Position numbers and translations under genes: made by a program
Notes under the pieces: generated by a model
Database searches by the model: none
Seen by the model: only the letters and a program-made list of their open reading frames with translations
What the model was told of the DNA's origin: nothing
Source of the DNA: Halocafeteria seosinensis
Lineage: Eukaryota; Sar; Bigyra; Bicosoecida
Direction of reading: 5' to 3'
DNA: 64,000 bases
Assembly: GCA_001687465.1 (NCBI GenBank)
Contig: LVLI01000231.1
Span: 62,001-126,000 of the forward strand
Part shown: positions 21,920-33,611 of the stretch, piece by piece
Layout: each line of letters begins with the position of its first letter
Numbering within the stretch: position 1 is the first letter of the stretch

Positions 21920-23527
21920 ATGCGAAGAGTGGTGGCAGGATTGGCGCCACTCAAGCGCGGGCTATGGGGCCGTCCGGGTTATCGATGGAGGACTATCACA
22001 ACACTTCCACTGTATGCCGCCACCAGTGAACAAAATGAAGCCATTCATACCTCTCGAGGGACAAAGGATGTTTCATTACCACATCGAGTGATCTCGGGGC
22101 ACGATATATCCTTCTTGAAATCACCTGAGGAATTCCACTCCCAGCTCCTACACTTGGCCAGGAATGCCAAACGAGAGATTGTGCTGGTTTCACTGTATAT
22201 CGGAAACGCGAGCAAAGAGCAGGAGTTCATTGATAGTGTAAAAGAGGCCCTGAACCAGAATTCTGAGCTGAGATTGCGGATGCTATTTGACTACGGGCGT
22301 GGGAAACGAACTGCTCATGGATCGGATAAGTCCTCTTTCTCGTTATGCCGGGAACTACAACGGGAATTTGGGCAACGAGTACAGGCTTCATTTTTCTCTG
22401 TCCCCTGGCAGCATAACTTTCCCTGGAAATACTTACGCTCCAAATTCCAGGAAACAGTCGGGGTGCAACACATGAAGTTTTATGCGTTTGACGATGTTGC
22501 TATGATATCAGGAGCGAATCTCAGCCGCGACTACTTCTCCAACAGGCAAGACCGATATGTAGTAGTGCAGAATGCGAAGGAGTTGATAGACGATGTGCGT
22601 CAAATTTCGTCCGTTATTGAAGAATATAGCATTCCTGTAACATCTACCAATCCTCCTGACATTTTCTCGAGACCAAACTCATCCGAGAGCTTATGGAGTA
22701 GGTTGGAACAAACGTTCTTGAAACTTGGTGATAGAGGTGACTTTCCGGTGAGCGCTTCAGGCGAAAACGTGATCGCTTCGGTTTTGGTACAATTTGGCCA
22801 AGTTGGTTTCAACCTTGATATAGATGCAACGCGAAGGATTCTTCATGTCGCCACTGAGGCTTCAAAAGCGGGGGCTCAACCCACGCTGCACCTTGCAACG
22901 GGATACTTCAATTTACATCCAAAATACGAGGACTTACTAATCGAATTAGCCTCTTCGGGTGCCTACGTCAATATACTCACTGCTGCGCCTGAAGCAAACG
23001 GTTTTCATACGGCCACCGGCCTTGCGTCCTCCATTCCTCAGGCGTACACAGAGTATGAGAGGGATTTCCTAACCAGAGTAGACGCAAGGGGACTGAACGA
23101 CAGAATTGCCCTGTATGAGTATAAAAAACCTCAATGGACCTTCCATGCTAAAGGACTGTGGCTTCACATAGACCCTTCGAAACTTCGGCAAAGCGAGTTA
23201 CTCAGTAAAACTCATCACAGCGTATTTGACATGATGGAACGGGAGGGCGGCGTGTTAGAGCTGGTTGGTTCGTCAAACTTTGGTATCAGGTCTGTTGAAA
23301 GGGATCTGGAGCTACAGCTACTGCTGTATAGCAAGAACACGTACTCGGTATTCGGGCAACAGTTTTTTGAGGAAATTAGGAGACTGTGGTCCACCGGAGA
23401 CAAAACCATAAAGCAAGTTGACTTGAATACACTGTCGGTGGAGGATCGTAGCCTAAATGAATTCTTTTCTTGGAGTAAAGGAAGTTGGATCCGAATCGGA
23501 AAAAGCCTTCTCAAGAGCTTTTTCTAA
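21920..23527 (+). CDS. PGS1: Phosphatidylglycerophosphate synthase, PLD family
   Basis: Intronless, 535 residues. PGS1 makes phosphatidylglycerophosphate from CDP-diacylglycerol and glycerol-3-phosphate, the first committed step to cardiolipin in mitochondria. The first ~30 residues are a basic presequence (MRRVVAGLAPLKRGLWGR). Two PLD half-sites are visible: VQHMKFYAFDDVAMISGANL (HxK at about residue 190) and WTFHAKGLWL (HxK at about residue 400), the second followed by ELVGSSNFGIRS. Length and motif order match the eukaryotic enzyme, which is unrelated to the bacterial CDP-alcohol type. Its stop lies 80 nt from the PSMA1 stop on the other strand. Confidence 0.9.
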   Translation: MRRVVAGLAPLKRGLWGRPGYRWRTITTLPLYAATSEQNEAIHTSRGTKDVSLPHRVISGHDISFLKSPEEFHSQLLHLARNAKREIVLVSLYIGNASKEQEFIDSVKEALNQNSELRLRMLFDYGRGKRTAHGSDKSSFSLCRELQREFGQRVQASFFSVPWQHNFPWKYLRSKFQETVGVQHMKFYAFDDVAMISGANLSRDYFSNRQDRYVVVQNAKELIDDVRQISSVIEEYSIPVTSTNPPDIFSRPNSSESLWSRLEQTFLKLGDRGDFPVSASGENVIASVLVQFGQVGFNLDIDATRRILHVATEASKAGAQPTLHLATGYFNLHPKYEDLLIELASSGAYVNILTAAPEANGFHTATGLASSIPQAYTEYERDFLTRVDARGLNDRIALYEYKKPQWTFHAKGLWLHIDPSKLRQSELLSKTHHSVFDMMEREGGVLELVGSSNFGIRSVERDLELQLLLYSKNTYSVFGQQFFEEIRRLWSTGDKTIKQVDLNTLSVEDRSLNEFFSWSKGSWIRIGKSLLKSFF

Positions 23528-23607
23528 AACAAAAAGCTGGACGCCTATGGAACAATAAGAACGTCGTGTATTGTGTCCATATGAAATGCTAAGGCTAACG
23601 GGATATG

Positions 23608-24918
23608 TTAAGACATGTCGACATCCCCTCCAGCAGTTTCTTCGGCGCCTTCGGCATGTTCTGTACCATCAGGTGCGGCGGCTCCGCCAGTGTCACCTCC
23701 TTGCTGTCGGAAGTTCTCTAGCTGCAGAAGGATCGACTAATGATCACCCCTCCATATGAAAACCATAGACACGATGATACTTACCAAGGGAGCAACTTCT
23801 TGCCCATCATACATTGTGAAATCCATGTCCTCGCCGACAACAGCAAGAGTCGTGTTATCTGCGTTTAGTGGCTTTTCAGCTTCGGTGCATGTTGACAAAG
23901 CCTTCAATGCGTTAAAAATCAGCTCATCTTTTGTCACTGTATGGATGGAACCATGGGGGATTAGACCGTACAAAACACTCTGTTCATGCCCAAGTAAGCA
24001 AGAGAACGTACTTGAAGGGAAAGATTCGAAGTTCTTTTCCAAGTAGGTCTTGGCTGTTTGAGACCGCGCACCCAATGCCATGGATTGCAGTTCCCAGAAG
24101 TTTCCTGATGGGCACGTCTGGTATAAATGCGCCCCATTCGCCTGCAGATGACACATACACAATCCTTGTAAAGCGTTTTACGAAAATGGACACACTAGAT
24201 TTCAAGCGACTCACATCCTTGGCGGCGATAAGCAAGCCAACTCCATATGGTCTGCGAACGTATGACTGGGTGCATCTCTGATGTCCTGCAATAGATAAAT
24301 TCGTAGACATTGATCACCAAGTCGCTTATATTACACTAGCCATTAAAGCCCTTACTGTCTGCTAAGTCAGCAACAAGCCTTCCAGGTTGAATATGGGAAT
24401 CATAAACGTATTTATGATTGAGGCAAGCTCCACGCATAACTCTGAAGTGGCAAAGACTGTACTCTTCAGGAGATCCAACATCGACAGTGAGGGCGACTTA
24501 CTTAGTCAGAGCACGTGCATCCGCTGTCAAACCAGAAATGACAATACCCATGTGATCATCTATACGGAAAACTTTCTTATAATAGGACGCCAATTCAGAT
24601 GGAGATCTGTCTCGAGTAGTGAAGTAGGTCAAAATGTGCCCCTGGACTATGTGAGCTGTAGACTCTTGACTTACCGCTTGAGAGCTGCCAATACGGTATA
24701 CTTGTCCGAGCAAATACCTACAGTTGCGCTACCTTGTTTCACCGCCTCCATAGCATACTCAACCTGTATAACAAGCAATATGGGGTTAATCATACCATCA
24801 TAAGAGGCTTTCGTTCTTGCCACCGGGCAGACTGTCCCGTTTTCCCTCTACATACCTGGAATAGACGCCCTTGGGGAGACCACGTGGTCACGTCTGTATC
24901 GTACATGTTCCTATTCAT
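23608..24918 (-). CDS. PSMA1: 20S proteasome alpha-type subunit 1 (alpha 6)
   Basis: Eight exons (24856-24918, 24675-24763, 24502-24606, 24356-24441, 24215-24285, 24012-24141, 23785-23936, 23608-23721) join in phase to 269 residues, close to the ~263 of human PSMA1. This is the most intron-dense gene of the window. Alpha-subunit signatures: [20 protein letters not shown] at the N-terminus, [75 protein letters not shown]. The acidic tail ([17 protein letters not shown]) is typical of this subunit. It forms part of the outer ring gating the 20S core. Introns are 55-92 nt. Confidence 0.93.
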
Positions 24919-25295
24919 CTTTGTTTCGCTCCAAAGGAGTATATATCAGGGTATAACCAATACGGCAAGGCTGAATGCCAGAAGAATATCGTGGGATTGT
25001 GTCTTGCTCAAAGCCACAATCGCGCGTACCAAATCGTAGAAACTACACTAAGGAGAATGAAGTTTCCTCTATGCTATCCACAATCCGTAAAACATCGACC
25101 AATTATGCCGATAATGAGCTCGAAAACAGACCCATCGCAAAGGATACTGCAGAAGATCAACTGAAAGGATTGTTTGCTCTATTACCTCAGTTGGCCCTTC
25201 TCCCCGAAAGCACCCCTAGCGAAATGTCCCCCTTCCTTTTGTAATTTTCAGGGGGAAGTGAGTAAGCTTTCGAGAATTGACAAGCGGCGAGGACA
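24919..25295. promoter_or_regulatory. PSMA1 upstream region
   Basis: Divergent gap upstream of PSMA1. A short plus-strand frame from an ATG near 25071 (MLSTIRKTSTNYADNELE) runs to 25244 and could be a first exon of the uncertain gene that follows; I could not join the two convincingly. Confidence 0.3.
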
Positions 25296-25847
25296 ATGAG
25301 TTTCACGAGGACCTGGTGTTTTCTTACTCGTAAATGTAGCTATAAGCTATGTTTGCCTAGTTCTTTTTGCCTATTAGTTACTCATCACATTCTTGTGCCT
25401 AGAAGGGCGTACAGTACCCAGTTGCTAGAGCATGAAGAATCAAGAATTCATGAGGAATTCCACGGAAACGTAATGATGATCTATTGCCTCCTGTCTCGTT
25501 CACTGTGTTTGAGTAACCGGGTAAATGGTGATTTAGTTTCTCAGTTTTCTGCAGAAACTTGTATAGAATCTCTGCTCCTGGAATTTATCACATTGAGTAC
25601 TTCCACTTGTCATGTGTCTTGGGGGCTAACCCCCCTGATACCTATGAATTTTGACGATATTGACCGCCGAAGTTCCTACGTTTTGCTGGAAAAAGCTGAC
25701 AATTTATTCACGCTTACCACTCTTAACTCATTCCGAGCGAATGCGGTTTACGCAGCTGTGAATACGTTGAAGTTGCTTTCCGCAACTTGGACGGATTTTC
25801 TTTCGCCAGTTGATACCATTTATACAGTGTACACGACACGCAGTTAG
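25296..25847 (+). CDS. Uncertain ORF with mitochondrial-type N-terminus
   Basis: An ATG opens 183 codons. The N-terminus is basic and hydrophobic and ends at RRAYSTQL, which resembles a mitochondrial cleavage site. An alternative reading treats 25337-25421 as an intron (donor GTAAAT, acceptor GTACAG), joining an upstream frame ending EDLVFSYS to TQLLEHEESRIHEEF. Either way the 3' half from LLEHEESRIHEEFHGN to the stop seems to be coding. No domain recognised. Confidence 0.35.
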   Translation: MSFTRTWCFLTRKCSYKLCLPSSFCLLVTHHILVPRRAYSTQLLEHEESRIHEEFHGNVMMIYCLLSRSLCLSNRVNGDLVSQFSAETCIESLLLEFITLSTSTCHVSWGLTPLIPMNFDDIDRRSSYVLLEKADNLFTLTTLNSFRANAVYAAVNTLKLLSATWTDFLSPVDTIYTVYTTRS

Positions 25848-26130
25848 CTTGCCAGTGTAGACGGTGGCAGTAGAATAGTAGTAGTTGCTCTAGAGCAACA
25901 CTTGTGTCTCTGTTCTTTGTGTCTGGTGGCTTGATGGTCTCGTTTTTTTCGGATCACTGCGAGCATTTGTTTTTTTGAGAAGATTTGGGGAGGGATTTCG
26001 ATCATAATAACCCCTACCAAGAGAGACATACATCGCCATACAAGCTGAATTACTTCCCGTGATAGGAGTGGCGTGGGCGTCGAAAATCAGACTTGGAGAT
26101 TGTTTTGTAGTGAGAACTCGTGTCTAGACC

Positions 26131-27520
26131 ATGGTGAGGATGCATGCGTCTCCGGCTACCTACATGCAAAATGGGGGCCCATCGGCAACAACATTAGACA
26201 GCAATGGCGACAGTAATCCGCATAGCAGTGCTACCATAACGGAGGAACCAGCGTCGGATGAAGAGCACCACCATGGCTTAGACAACGTCCGCGAGATGCA
26301 TGACCATGATGGAGCCTGCTGCTGTGACTGTAATGCCGATTCGGACGACGAAAGCCAGCATCTGGTGCGCCGAAGTCTCCCTTACTCGAAGCGAAAGGGT
26401 TGTGGAACCTCGGATAGTCACAGGATATGGTTTAATTGGGACTGTTGCGGGCTATTTTGCTGCATTTTTACTTGGTCTCTTATAACGTTTGGGACTACCA
26501 CCACATGGGTATGTTGGAAATGCTACGGATTTCACTTAAAGAAAATTTCGGGTTGAATTTTTGTTCTTTATGGCAGGTTTATGTACTAACACCTTGGGAA
26601 TTACCAACGTGGTTAAAAGCAAGCATCTATTCCTCCATGGTGCTCTTTGCCCTTTTGGCCATTGGTAGTCATCTTCGAGGTAACTATACATTTTCGCGAA
26701 ACACATGTGCCTTAGTGTGCTTTATTGTATGATCACACCCCTGATGTACAGCAATGCTTTCGAATCCTGGCGCTGTTCCATTTGATGCGAATCCTGTGCA
26801 TCCTCATTTGGCCCAGCGAAAATGCGTTCGCTGCAAGAATTTCAAACCCCCTCGAGCTCATCATTGCAGCATGTGCCAAAGGTGCATAATAAAAATGGGT
26901 ATGTCTTCACTTGCATATGTTCGATGAGGCTTGAGCATTGTATTGGTGTTCACGCTTTTCAGATCATCACTGTCCCTGGATAAATAACTGCGTGGGTCTG
27001 GCGAATCAGAAGTATTTTATCCTGTTTGTAATGTATACTGCCCTTCTGTGCGGACTTGTGAGCCTCGTTATGGTTACTAGAGCATACAACTGCATTGGTA
27101 GCAGTCCCGGTTGCGGAGTTCGCGGTGGAATAGGTAGGTCCCACGACTTCCACGTATCTCATCATTGTAAAAACCAACTCTTGATTGCTCACCCTTTTGA
27201 GTGCAGTTACTGGGTTCATACTGATAACGTTCATTTTTTCCATTCTCTTTGGATTGTTCACGACGTGCATGTTCTTTGACCAGCTTCATGTCATTAGCAC
27301 AAATACAGCGGGCATTGACAGAATGAAGGGTCACGAAAATGAAGATGTCAGTATCAGGCAAAGCTTGAGTGAAGTCTTTGGAGGAGAGCCCACAGATGGA
27401 TTCCGTTTTTCGTGGCTATTACCGACTCCCTTCTATTACCCAGATAGAGAGGTTCTAACAGGGTTTACGTTCAAGAAGGTACAGGGGCCGAAGAGTTGGG
27501 CACAATTGGAGATGGTATAG
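26131..27520 (+). CDS. DHHC palmitoyltransferase, ZDHHC3/7-like
   Basis: Five exons (26131-26508, 26577-26679, 26752-26898, 26963-27133, 27207-27520) give about 370 residues. The enzyme attaches palmitate to cysteines of membrane proteins, usually at the Golgi. After a ~100-residue acidic, histidine-rich N-terminus come two membrane helices, the DHHC cysteine-rich domain ([20 protein letters not shown], then [19 protein letters not shown]), two more helices, and a TTxE-like element ([10 protein letters not shown]). All zinc-binding Cys/His residues and the catalytic Cys are present. NPGAVP before the domain matches the ZDHHC3/7 group. Its stop codon is 2 nt from the IMPACT stop codon on the other strand. 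Confidence 0.9.
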
Positions 27521-27522
27521 CT

Positions 27523-28454
27523 TCAAGGCTTTCCACGTCTCTGCCGATTCGAGTATCCATGCTTCTCTAGCATTTCCCGTGCAACGTTGTTAATGTATCG
27601 GAATCTCGCTGGCCCTAATAGAGTCCCGCCAAACCATCTAGATACCACCACTATAGCGTCTCGTGCATCTATCATTTCTAAGAGAGCAGCTAGTCGTTGA
27701 CCTGCCCCAGATTCGCCGTCATCGTCGTTATCGCTGACCCAGCATTGTTTTTCTTGATCGAAGAAGCGATAGGCATTGATGTTATGCGTGGCCTTCTGTA
27801 TTTTCTTGCTATTAAGAAGTTGTCGCATTACAGCCTCAACTTCTTCCTTCGACTTCACCGTAGCAACATGCGCCTGAAACGTACTCTTCTTCTCGGTAAC
27901 TGGGTCACCGTGGAACACGGTAACAGAAGAGCGATTTTCTTCCTCCTCTGCATTTTCTTCATCATAGTAGTAGTCAGATTCTGATGCATTGGCAATGTTG
28001 GATTCAGCTCCTGTATCGGCTTCGGTGGTACTGGATGACATTAGTTTCTCTTCACATATACTGAGACAATCAAACAGCGAGACTTCGCCTTCATGCTGCT
28101 CATGTACCACATGCTGCGTTATCGTCGTGAAAAGCACAATTAAATCCCCGGACGCTCACGGTAGAGGTGTTGACAGTGACTTACCATTTCGGTAGCCAAT
28201 GTTTCTGCCTGGTCTATCGATACACCACCTCCTTCGAATTCAAAGTCTGGAGCTTCATGAACTGGGTACAAGGGGGGCACTTTGGCTCGAATCACCGTGG
28301 AGTTGGGAATTTTGTAGAGCACCGTATAGCTTCCATCCTCTCTCCGTGGATGCACTTTGAGCTGGGAGGGCTCATACATACTCTGCAACACCTCAATTTC
28401 CTCTTCCTGTTTCTCCCTGCAAAGTTCTGGACCATCGTCATGCTCAGCACTCAT
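27523..28454 (-). CDS. IMPACT: IMPACT/YIH1 homologue, RWD plus UPF0029
   Basis: Two exons (28185-28454 and 27523-28113) give 286 residues. IMPACT binds GCN1 and restrains the eIF2alpha kinase GCN2. The RWD domain occupies the first ~110 residues (EEIEVLQSMYEPSQL, then ALATEMV-like end at TLATEMVHVVHEQHEGEV). An acidic linker follows, then the UPF0029/YigZ domain: FQAHVATVKSKEEVEAVM, NINAYRFFDQEKQCWVSDND, DGESGAGQRLAALLE and VVVSRWFGGTLLGPARF. Domain order and length match the family. The convergent stop spacing (2 nt) means its 3' UTR lies inside the palmitoyltransferase gene. Confidence 0.92.
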
Positions 28455-29267
28455 TGTGCCCGTTTTCCTCTCAAGATATCATCTGACATTTTTTCTGCTT
28501 CTCGAACGCAACCAACAAACCGGGGCTTATTCCTAGCTCAGACAGTCTGTCAGACTCTCTGGAGAGGCCTTTATCGAACTTCACAAGTGGCTGAATAGAC
28601 TGTTGATCCATATCATCATTATGGTGTATTGACTACAACCTTGCTACGAGCCTAGGGTTCTTCTGTGTGTCCTACTTAGAACAAAATTCGGCTGCTGACC
28701 ACTCAATAGAAGTTGACCTGAGAATTAACACCGATGGCGTAGAAGACCACTAAACAACGCCACTTGGATATGCATCCCGGCGAGAACGCCTTCTATTGGA
28801 GTGGATCAAGCAGTCATGTAATCCCGGACATATGATTCCAGACCGGCGCTCGGTAAACCCTAAGCCTGTCGGTAGTGGTCTACATTCCGGGTGAGCAAGT
28901 GAATATTTATTGCTTCACACTCGCGGATTTGCTGTAGCTAGGAAGCACTAAACCTATACAAGAGTTGACTACAAATCTGCGAGGTTGAGGCCGTGGAAGT
29001 AGAACAAACAGATTGGGCGTTCTACGAAACAACAAAAATAAGACAAGGGGATTTGTCAGGTGGCGTCTTAAAACACTGTTCATCATCATAATCTAAGATT
29101 CGACTCAATCCCTTCTTGGTCGTAGTCGAAGGATTACCTTGGATCAAACAATGGAAAACTTAGGTACCATGACGTATATAAGTCAACAAGCGACGATATA
29201 AACGTGTAGACCAAGATTTGTTTCTTGACTCAAGCGCAAAGAGACGATCCTGCAGCGCCAACAGCTA
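28455..29267. other. 813-nt gap with a possible small ORF
   Basis: Between the IMPACT start and the AP-3 delta stop, both on the minus strand. It contains the IMPACT promoter in principle, but a possible small coding exon (28471-28611) ends only 16 nt before the IMPACT ATG. Nothing else recognised. Confidence 0.35.
28471..28611 (-). CDS. Possible small protein or terminal exon, unknown
   Basis: Frame reads MDQQSIQPLVKFDKGL, then LSELGISPGLLVAFEKQ, and stops at 28471, 46 residues in all. The same frame continues upstream to a TAG that could be a splice acceptor, so this may be the last exon of a longer gene. Composition looks coding. I recognise no family. Confidence 0.3.
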   Translation of the reverse strand: MDQQSIQPLVKFDKGLSRESDRLSELGISPGLLVAFEKQKKCQMIS

Positions 29268-32200
29268 TTATTCACTTTTTCCTAGTACTATATTGTTTTC
29301 TACCTCATCTTTCAAGGTATTGACAAGCTCACGATGAGTGCCTTTCAAAGAGGTATTGACATGATCGGATTCCATCTTAAAACGGCACGTAAAGTGCGAG
29401 CCGTCGCTTCCCATTGCATATACGATCGCGTGCATGTCGGTGCACATAACCTCAGCACACTGAACAACTTGGCCGAAACTGTTGAGAAAGTCACGCATTG
29501 TAACCTCAGAAGGGTTCAACGAAATGTTAAAGTTAACATCATATAGCTCTCCTTTGGTGTTGGTGAGCATGTCCTTATACTCTGACTGCGTCAAGCTGAT
29601 GGGTTTCAGCAACTGTCCCACAAGTACTGTTAGTGAGGCTGTACTAGTTGTCGGTTCTTCTTGACCTTCCATCTGCAGCTCTACATTGATTTCACGTCGA
29701 ACTGTTGACACAAGCGACGAATCAATATCTACTGGAACCGCTACAGTTCTGCTAGTGGATGATCCTTTCTTCTTTTTCCTGCAGGTCATCAGTACAGACA
29801 AGTGAACGTAGGGACGCATAAGGAATGCGCGCTCGTGCCTAGTCATTAGCTTATTAGCTTACCTCAGATTCGTAGCAATTCGTACGGAGCCGGGAGTATC
29901 CCCGGAAGGCAACCCTGCTAAGCGAGCAAGTCTGTCGGGGAAGATGATGTCAATGTGTTTCACCTTAGTCTTAGACTTTCCCTCAGCAGCAAAATTTAGT
30001 GTTACAGATGGGGTCTTGTCGCTCTGAACCCCAGTAACAGATGTGACACGCACGTTGTCGTCTTCATACACCGTCAAAGGTAACGGAGTTGAAATTGGAT
30101 CAATGTTCTCTTTCCGAGTTGTGGAAGATTCCTCTGGTGCAGGGACATTCTCTTCTTCAGTCTCTTCCTCCTCTTTTTCAGGGGCTTCCTCCTTCTTCGA
30201 TTTGGATTTGCGCTTATCCTTGCTTTTCTCCTTCTCTTTCTTCGTTTTCTTTGTTTTTTTAGACTTTCCAGTTTTTTCTCCGTCTTTTCCTCTACGACGA
30301 CGCCGCCCTCCTGAAGCAGCTCCGGCCGCTGCCGACGCCGCAGGCTTCTTGGATAAGTCAACTTTCGCCAAAGGATCGCTCTCAGCTTCTTCACTATCTT
30401 GGGAGTCAGATAACTCAGCGCCTTCAGGAATGTCTTCTTCATCGTGCACACGATATTTCGGCATGGCAGGGCGTTCATCATCCTCGTCGCTTTCAGAATC
30501 ACTGCTATGGCTCTTTCGAGACTTTTTGTTCTTGGCTTTTCGAGAATCTAGTTCATCGAGCTGTAATTGCTGCAGAGGGATATCTGCCTCATCCTCATCG
30601 TGCCTAGAAGCGCTGGATTTTTTCCCTTTTGAGGAAGAAAGAAGGAACGGGTCATCATGTTTCTTGGAAGACTTTTTCTTACGTTTCGACGATTTCTTTC
30701 CACGATTCATCAAGTCCTCGAACAAACCTTCATCGTCCGAGCCGTAGAAGTTCAACGTATCGTCAACATTGTCTCCTTCCTTTTCATCGGCATAAATGCC
30801 ATAGCTCTCAGAAAAATTAATATGCTTGTATGAGAAGACCTCAGTATCTAGACTACTCTCCGCCTGTTTTTCCTCTTCAGCGTCAATCCACTTATCCAGG
30901 TCTAGGCCTTCTGGAAGAGGGACCTTCTTTTGGGCTTTTGGATGTACACGCCGCAATTTTTCCGCGAACAAGTCGTCGAGGTAGTCGCTAATTATTTCAA
31001 CCTCGGGTTCCTCAGGGTCTTCTTCTGTTTCTTCGTTACCCTCTACCAAAGCAAGCAATTCCGCTTCGCGTTTCGCCTTATCTTCGGCGTCTTGGTCTTT
31101 CGAAGGAAGTGGCTTAAAAGGTACATTCAGAGAGGCAAGAATTTGTTGAGTCCCAACAGCTCGCTCCTGCACCTCAACGTGAGTACTTTGAGCAAACGAA
31201 TGGAGTCGTTCAACTACAGTTCCCGAGAGTTTGATGAACTCCTTCCGATGATCATCACCATCACCTCGAGCATTGGATGCCATTTGTCGATACAGTTTTA
31301 AGACGCACTGAATGTAGGCTGACTGCACAGCAGCGGGAAGACGCGTTGAGGCGGGTTGAAGCAAAGAATCTATCATTGGTTGCAACATTTCACTATCCAT
31401 GCAGCTCGCGTATTCACCTACGACGAATGCTGCCGCAACCAAGATTCCGCCACTTGCCGTAGAGGTGGTGACGTTCGCCAAAGAAGGATCCTGAAGTAGC
31501 GGCGAAAACGTCTTGACAGCATATTCTCGGACTTCTTCCACTCGTACGCAAACATCAAGAATCTGTCCCGCGATGGTTTCCGCGTGCTTGTTTTCGGGGA
31601 TATAGGACAATTTTCGTAGAATAGACAGATACCAGGCAAAATCCTCCAAACATGCATAGGACTCATGACTGCACATATAAATTACTTTATTGATTAGTTC
31701 ATCCTTGTATACGCCTTCTGCTTCCTCAAGGTGTTCCATCAATTTATGGACGATTTCTTTAAGGTTCTTCTTCGTGACCATGCCAACCAACAAATCGAGT
31801 GCACGCAGCCGGATTGTGACATCCTCATCTCCGAGACAGTCGACAACCAGCTGGCGATGCTCTGAAACAACACGAGGATGGCTCTTCATTAGTTCCACAA
31901 GCCCAACAAGTCCTAGATATTTCAAGTTTTGGTCAGGGTTAGTTATAAACTCTCGTAGCGTATCCGCACATAGCCTTACAATGGCAGGAGCATTCTTGGC
32001 GTCACTACCGTCTGATCGCTTCGTATACTGCAGGGCTTTCGTCAACGTGAATACACACTCGTATGTTAGAGACTTGGCGCCGGTGTTTTCCACCAGGTGC
32101 GCCAGGGGCTCAAGAAGCTTTCTCGCCAGACGTGGCTCTTTAGATACCAACGAACCGAACAGTTTCGTCACCTTAATTAGCATCCAATTGTTTTGACTCG

Positions 32201-33247
32201 TCTTCAATATATTGAACAATTTCGGGGCCAAAGCAACGTAATTCTCGGGGCGCTTTCTGGCAAGTTCACAGATGACGTTAACAGCACAAGAAACTACTGA
32301 AGGATTCTCGTCCTCGAGTCGTCTGGTTAAGTCTTCAAACGAATTGTGCAGTCCTTCAGGATACTGCTTGTAAACTTTAAATAGAGATAGGGTTGATTTC
32401 TTGCGAATGAACGGCTTCGAGCTTGTCAGCATCTTAGTAAGATCCGGCAAAAGTTGTTGTCCTAAATCGCGGGTAACCATATTCGAGAAGGCATTTATGG
32501 CTAAGCCCACTTCAAATTGCGAAGGGGCCTGAAATTCCTTGCGCAGCAATTGCGTACAGAGTACCAACACATCAGTTTCTTTGTCAAAACTCTGAGAAGC
32601 TGCCAAAGCAGCAATTCGTTTGTAGGCGAACCGTTGCTGCGACATCACTTCAATGACGGTGAAAGCAGCCCAGCGGATATCATATCCCAGCATATTCAAC
32701 TGCAGGTTCGAAAGGATTAAAAGCTCCGAAGTTCATTAAATTTGCAGAAACAAGTGGAACAACGAATCTCGCTGCACTTACGTAGCTCAATTTCTGAAGG
32801 GCCTGGGATTTCACTTTCATGTCCCTCGTTTTCAACTCATCCTTGATTTCCGCAATGGCTTTAGCAATGTATTGCGGCTGATCCTTGCTCTTGGAGGAGC
32901 GGATCCCCTTGACGAGATCTGCAACCAGAGGAAAGCGAAGTCAGTCAAAAAAATATGTCAAGTCCACACTGTCCCTCCAGAACAAAAAACTTCTATTAAC
33001 TATCCGCCGATATTACACAATACGTCAATAATCTTCCCCATCACGGTGCGGAGCCCCGATGCGTTGTTCCAGGTTCTCCCCTTCCGTACGCATCCCTCCG
33101 GCACACAACGAGCTCCCACAAGTGTACTACTAGGCACAATCTAACGCAATGTGAGCACAGGGTAGACAGTTCCCCTGAAAAGGGAGCAATGAATGAATAA
33201 AGGGCAAAGTGGAATTCTGCCTCACCTTGTAAGGATTTCTCGAACAT
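29268..33247 (-). CDS. AP3D1: AP-3 complex delta subunit
   Basis: Four exons (33226-33247, 32782-32918, 29863-32699, 29268-29778) join to 1168 residues, against ~1150 in human. The delta subunit is the large, membrane- and Arf-binding chain of the AP-3 adaptor for lysosome/vacuole sorting. The start is classic: MFEKSLQDLVKGIRSSK, then MLGYDIRWAAFTVIEVMS and KRIAALAASQSF. An ~600-residue HEAT-type trunk (ENPSVVSCAVNVICELARK, VTIRLRALDLLVGMV) leads to an acidic and lysine-rich hinge (about bases 30130-30700) and an ear of beta-rich sequence. The first exon holds only seven codons and part of an eighth. The hinge produces a long serine-rich open frame on the opposite strand, which is a shadow. 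Confidence 0.93.
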
Positions 33248-33611
33248 TGGACGCTTTTTTCTCCTTCGACACTTGCCCTCAATCACTACAAGCAACCCAC
33301 GAAGAAACGTGGGAAATGATAGGCAGCTGTAATTCGCTGAAAGAATATCAACCCAGCACGTACGGCGGATACATGCAATTCAGACTACTGCTCTCGAAGA
33401 CCCTTTTTGTTCTCTACGGTGCTCCCCTGTAGGTTGTCCCTTCAAAACCTCAGCAGTGTGCGAAAAGTTTGTTTTATAGGTGAAAAGATTGTCGTGTTAC
33501 TATATGGGGTACCTTTGGAGGCAATATGGGTTTGTTAATTGATTATGATTATGCTTCGGCTAGATAGTGGTAGAGTTCTTGTTGTTAGTGTCCGACGGTT
33601 TCAATTGTACT
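33248..33611. promoter_or_regulatory. Divergent promoter region
   Basis: About 365 nt between the AP-3 delta start (minus) and the MED14 start (plus). No coding pattern seen. Confidence 0.4.

Noticed and set aside
30043..30747. 234-codon serine/phenylalanine-rich frame on the plus strand
   Set aside because: It is the antisense of the lysine- and glutamate-rich hinge of AP-3 delta; such biased codons keep the opposite strand open.
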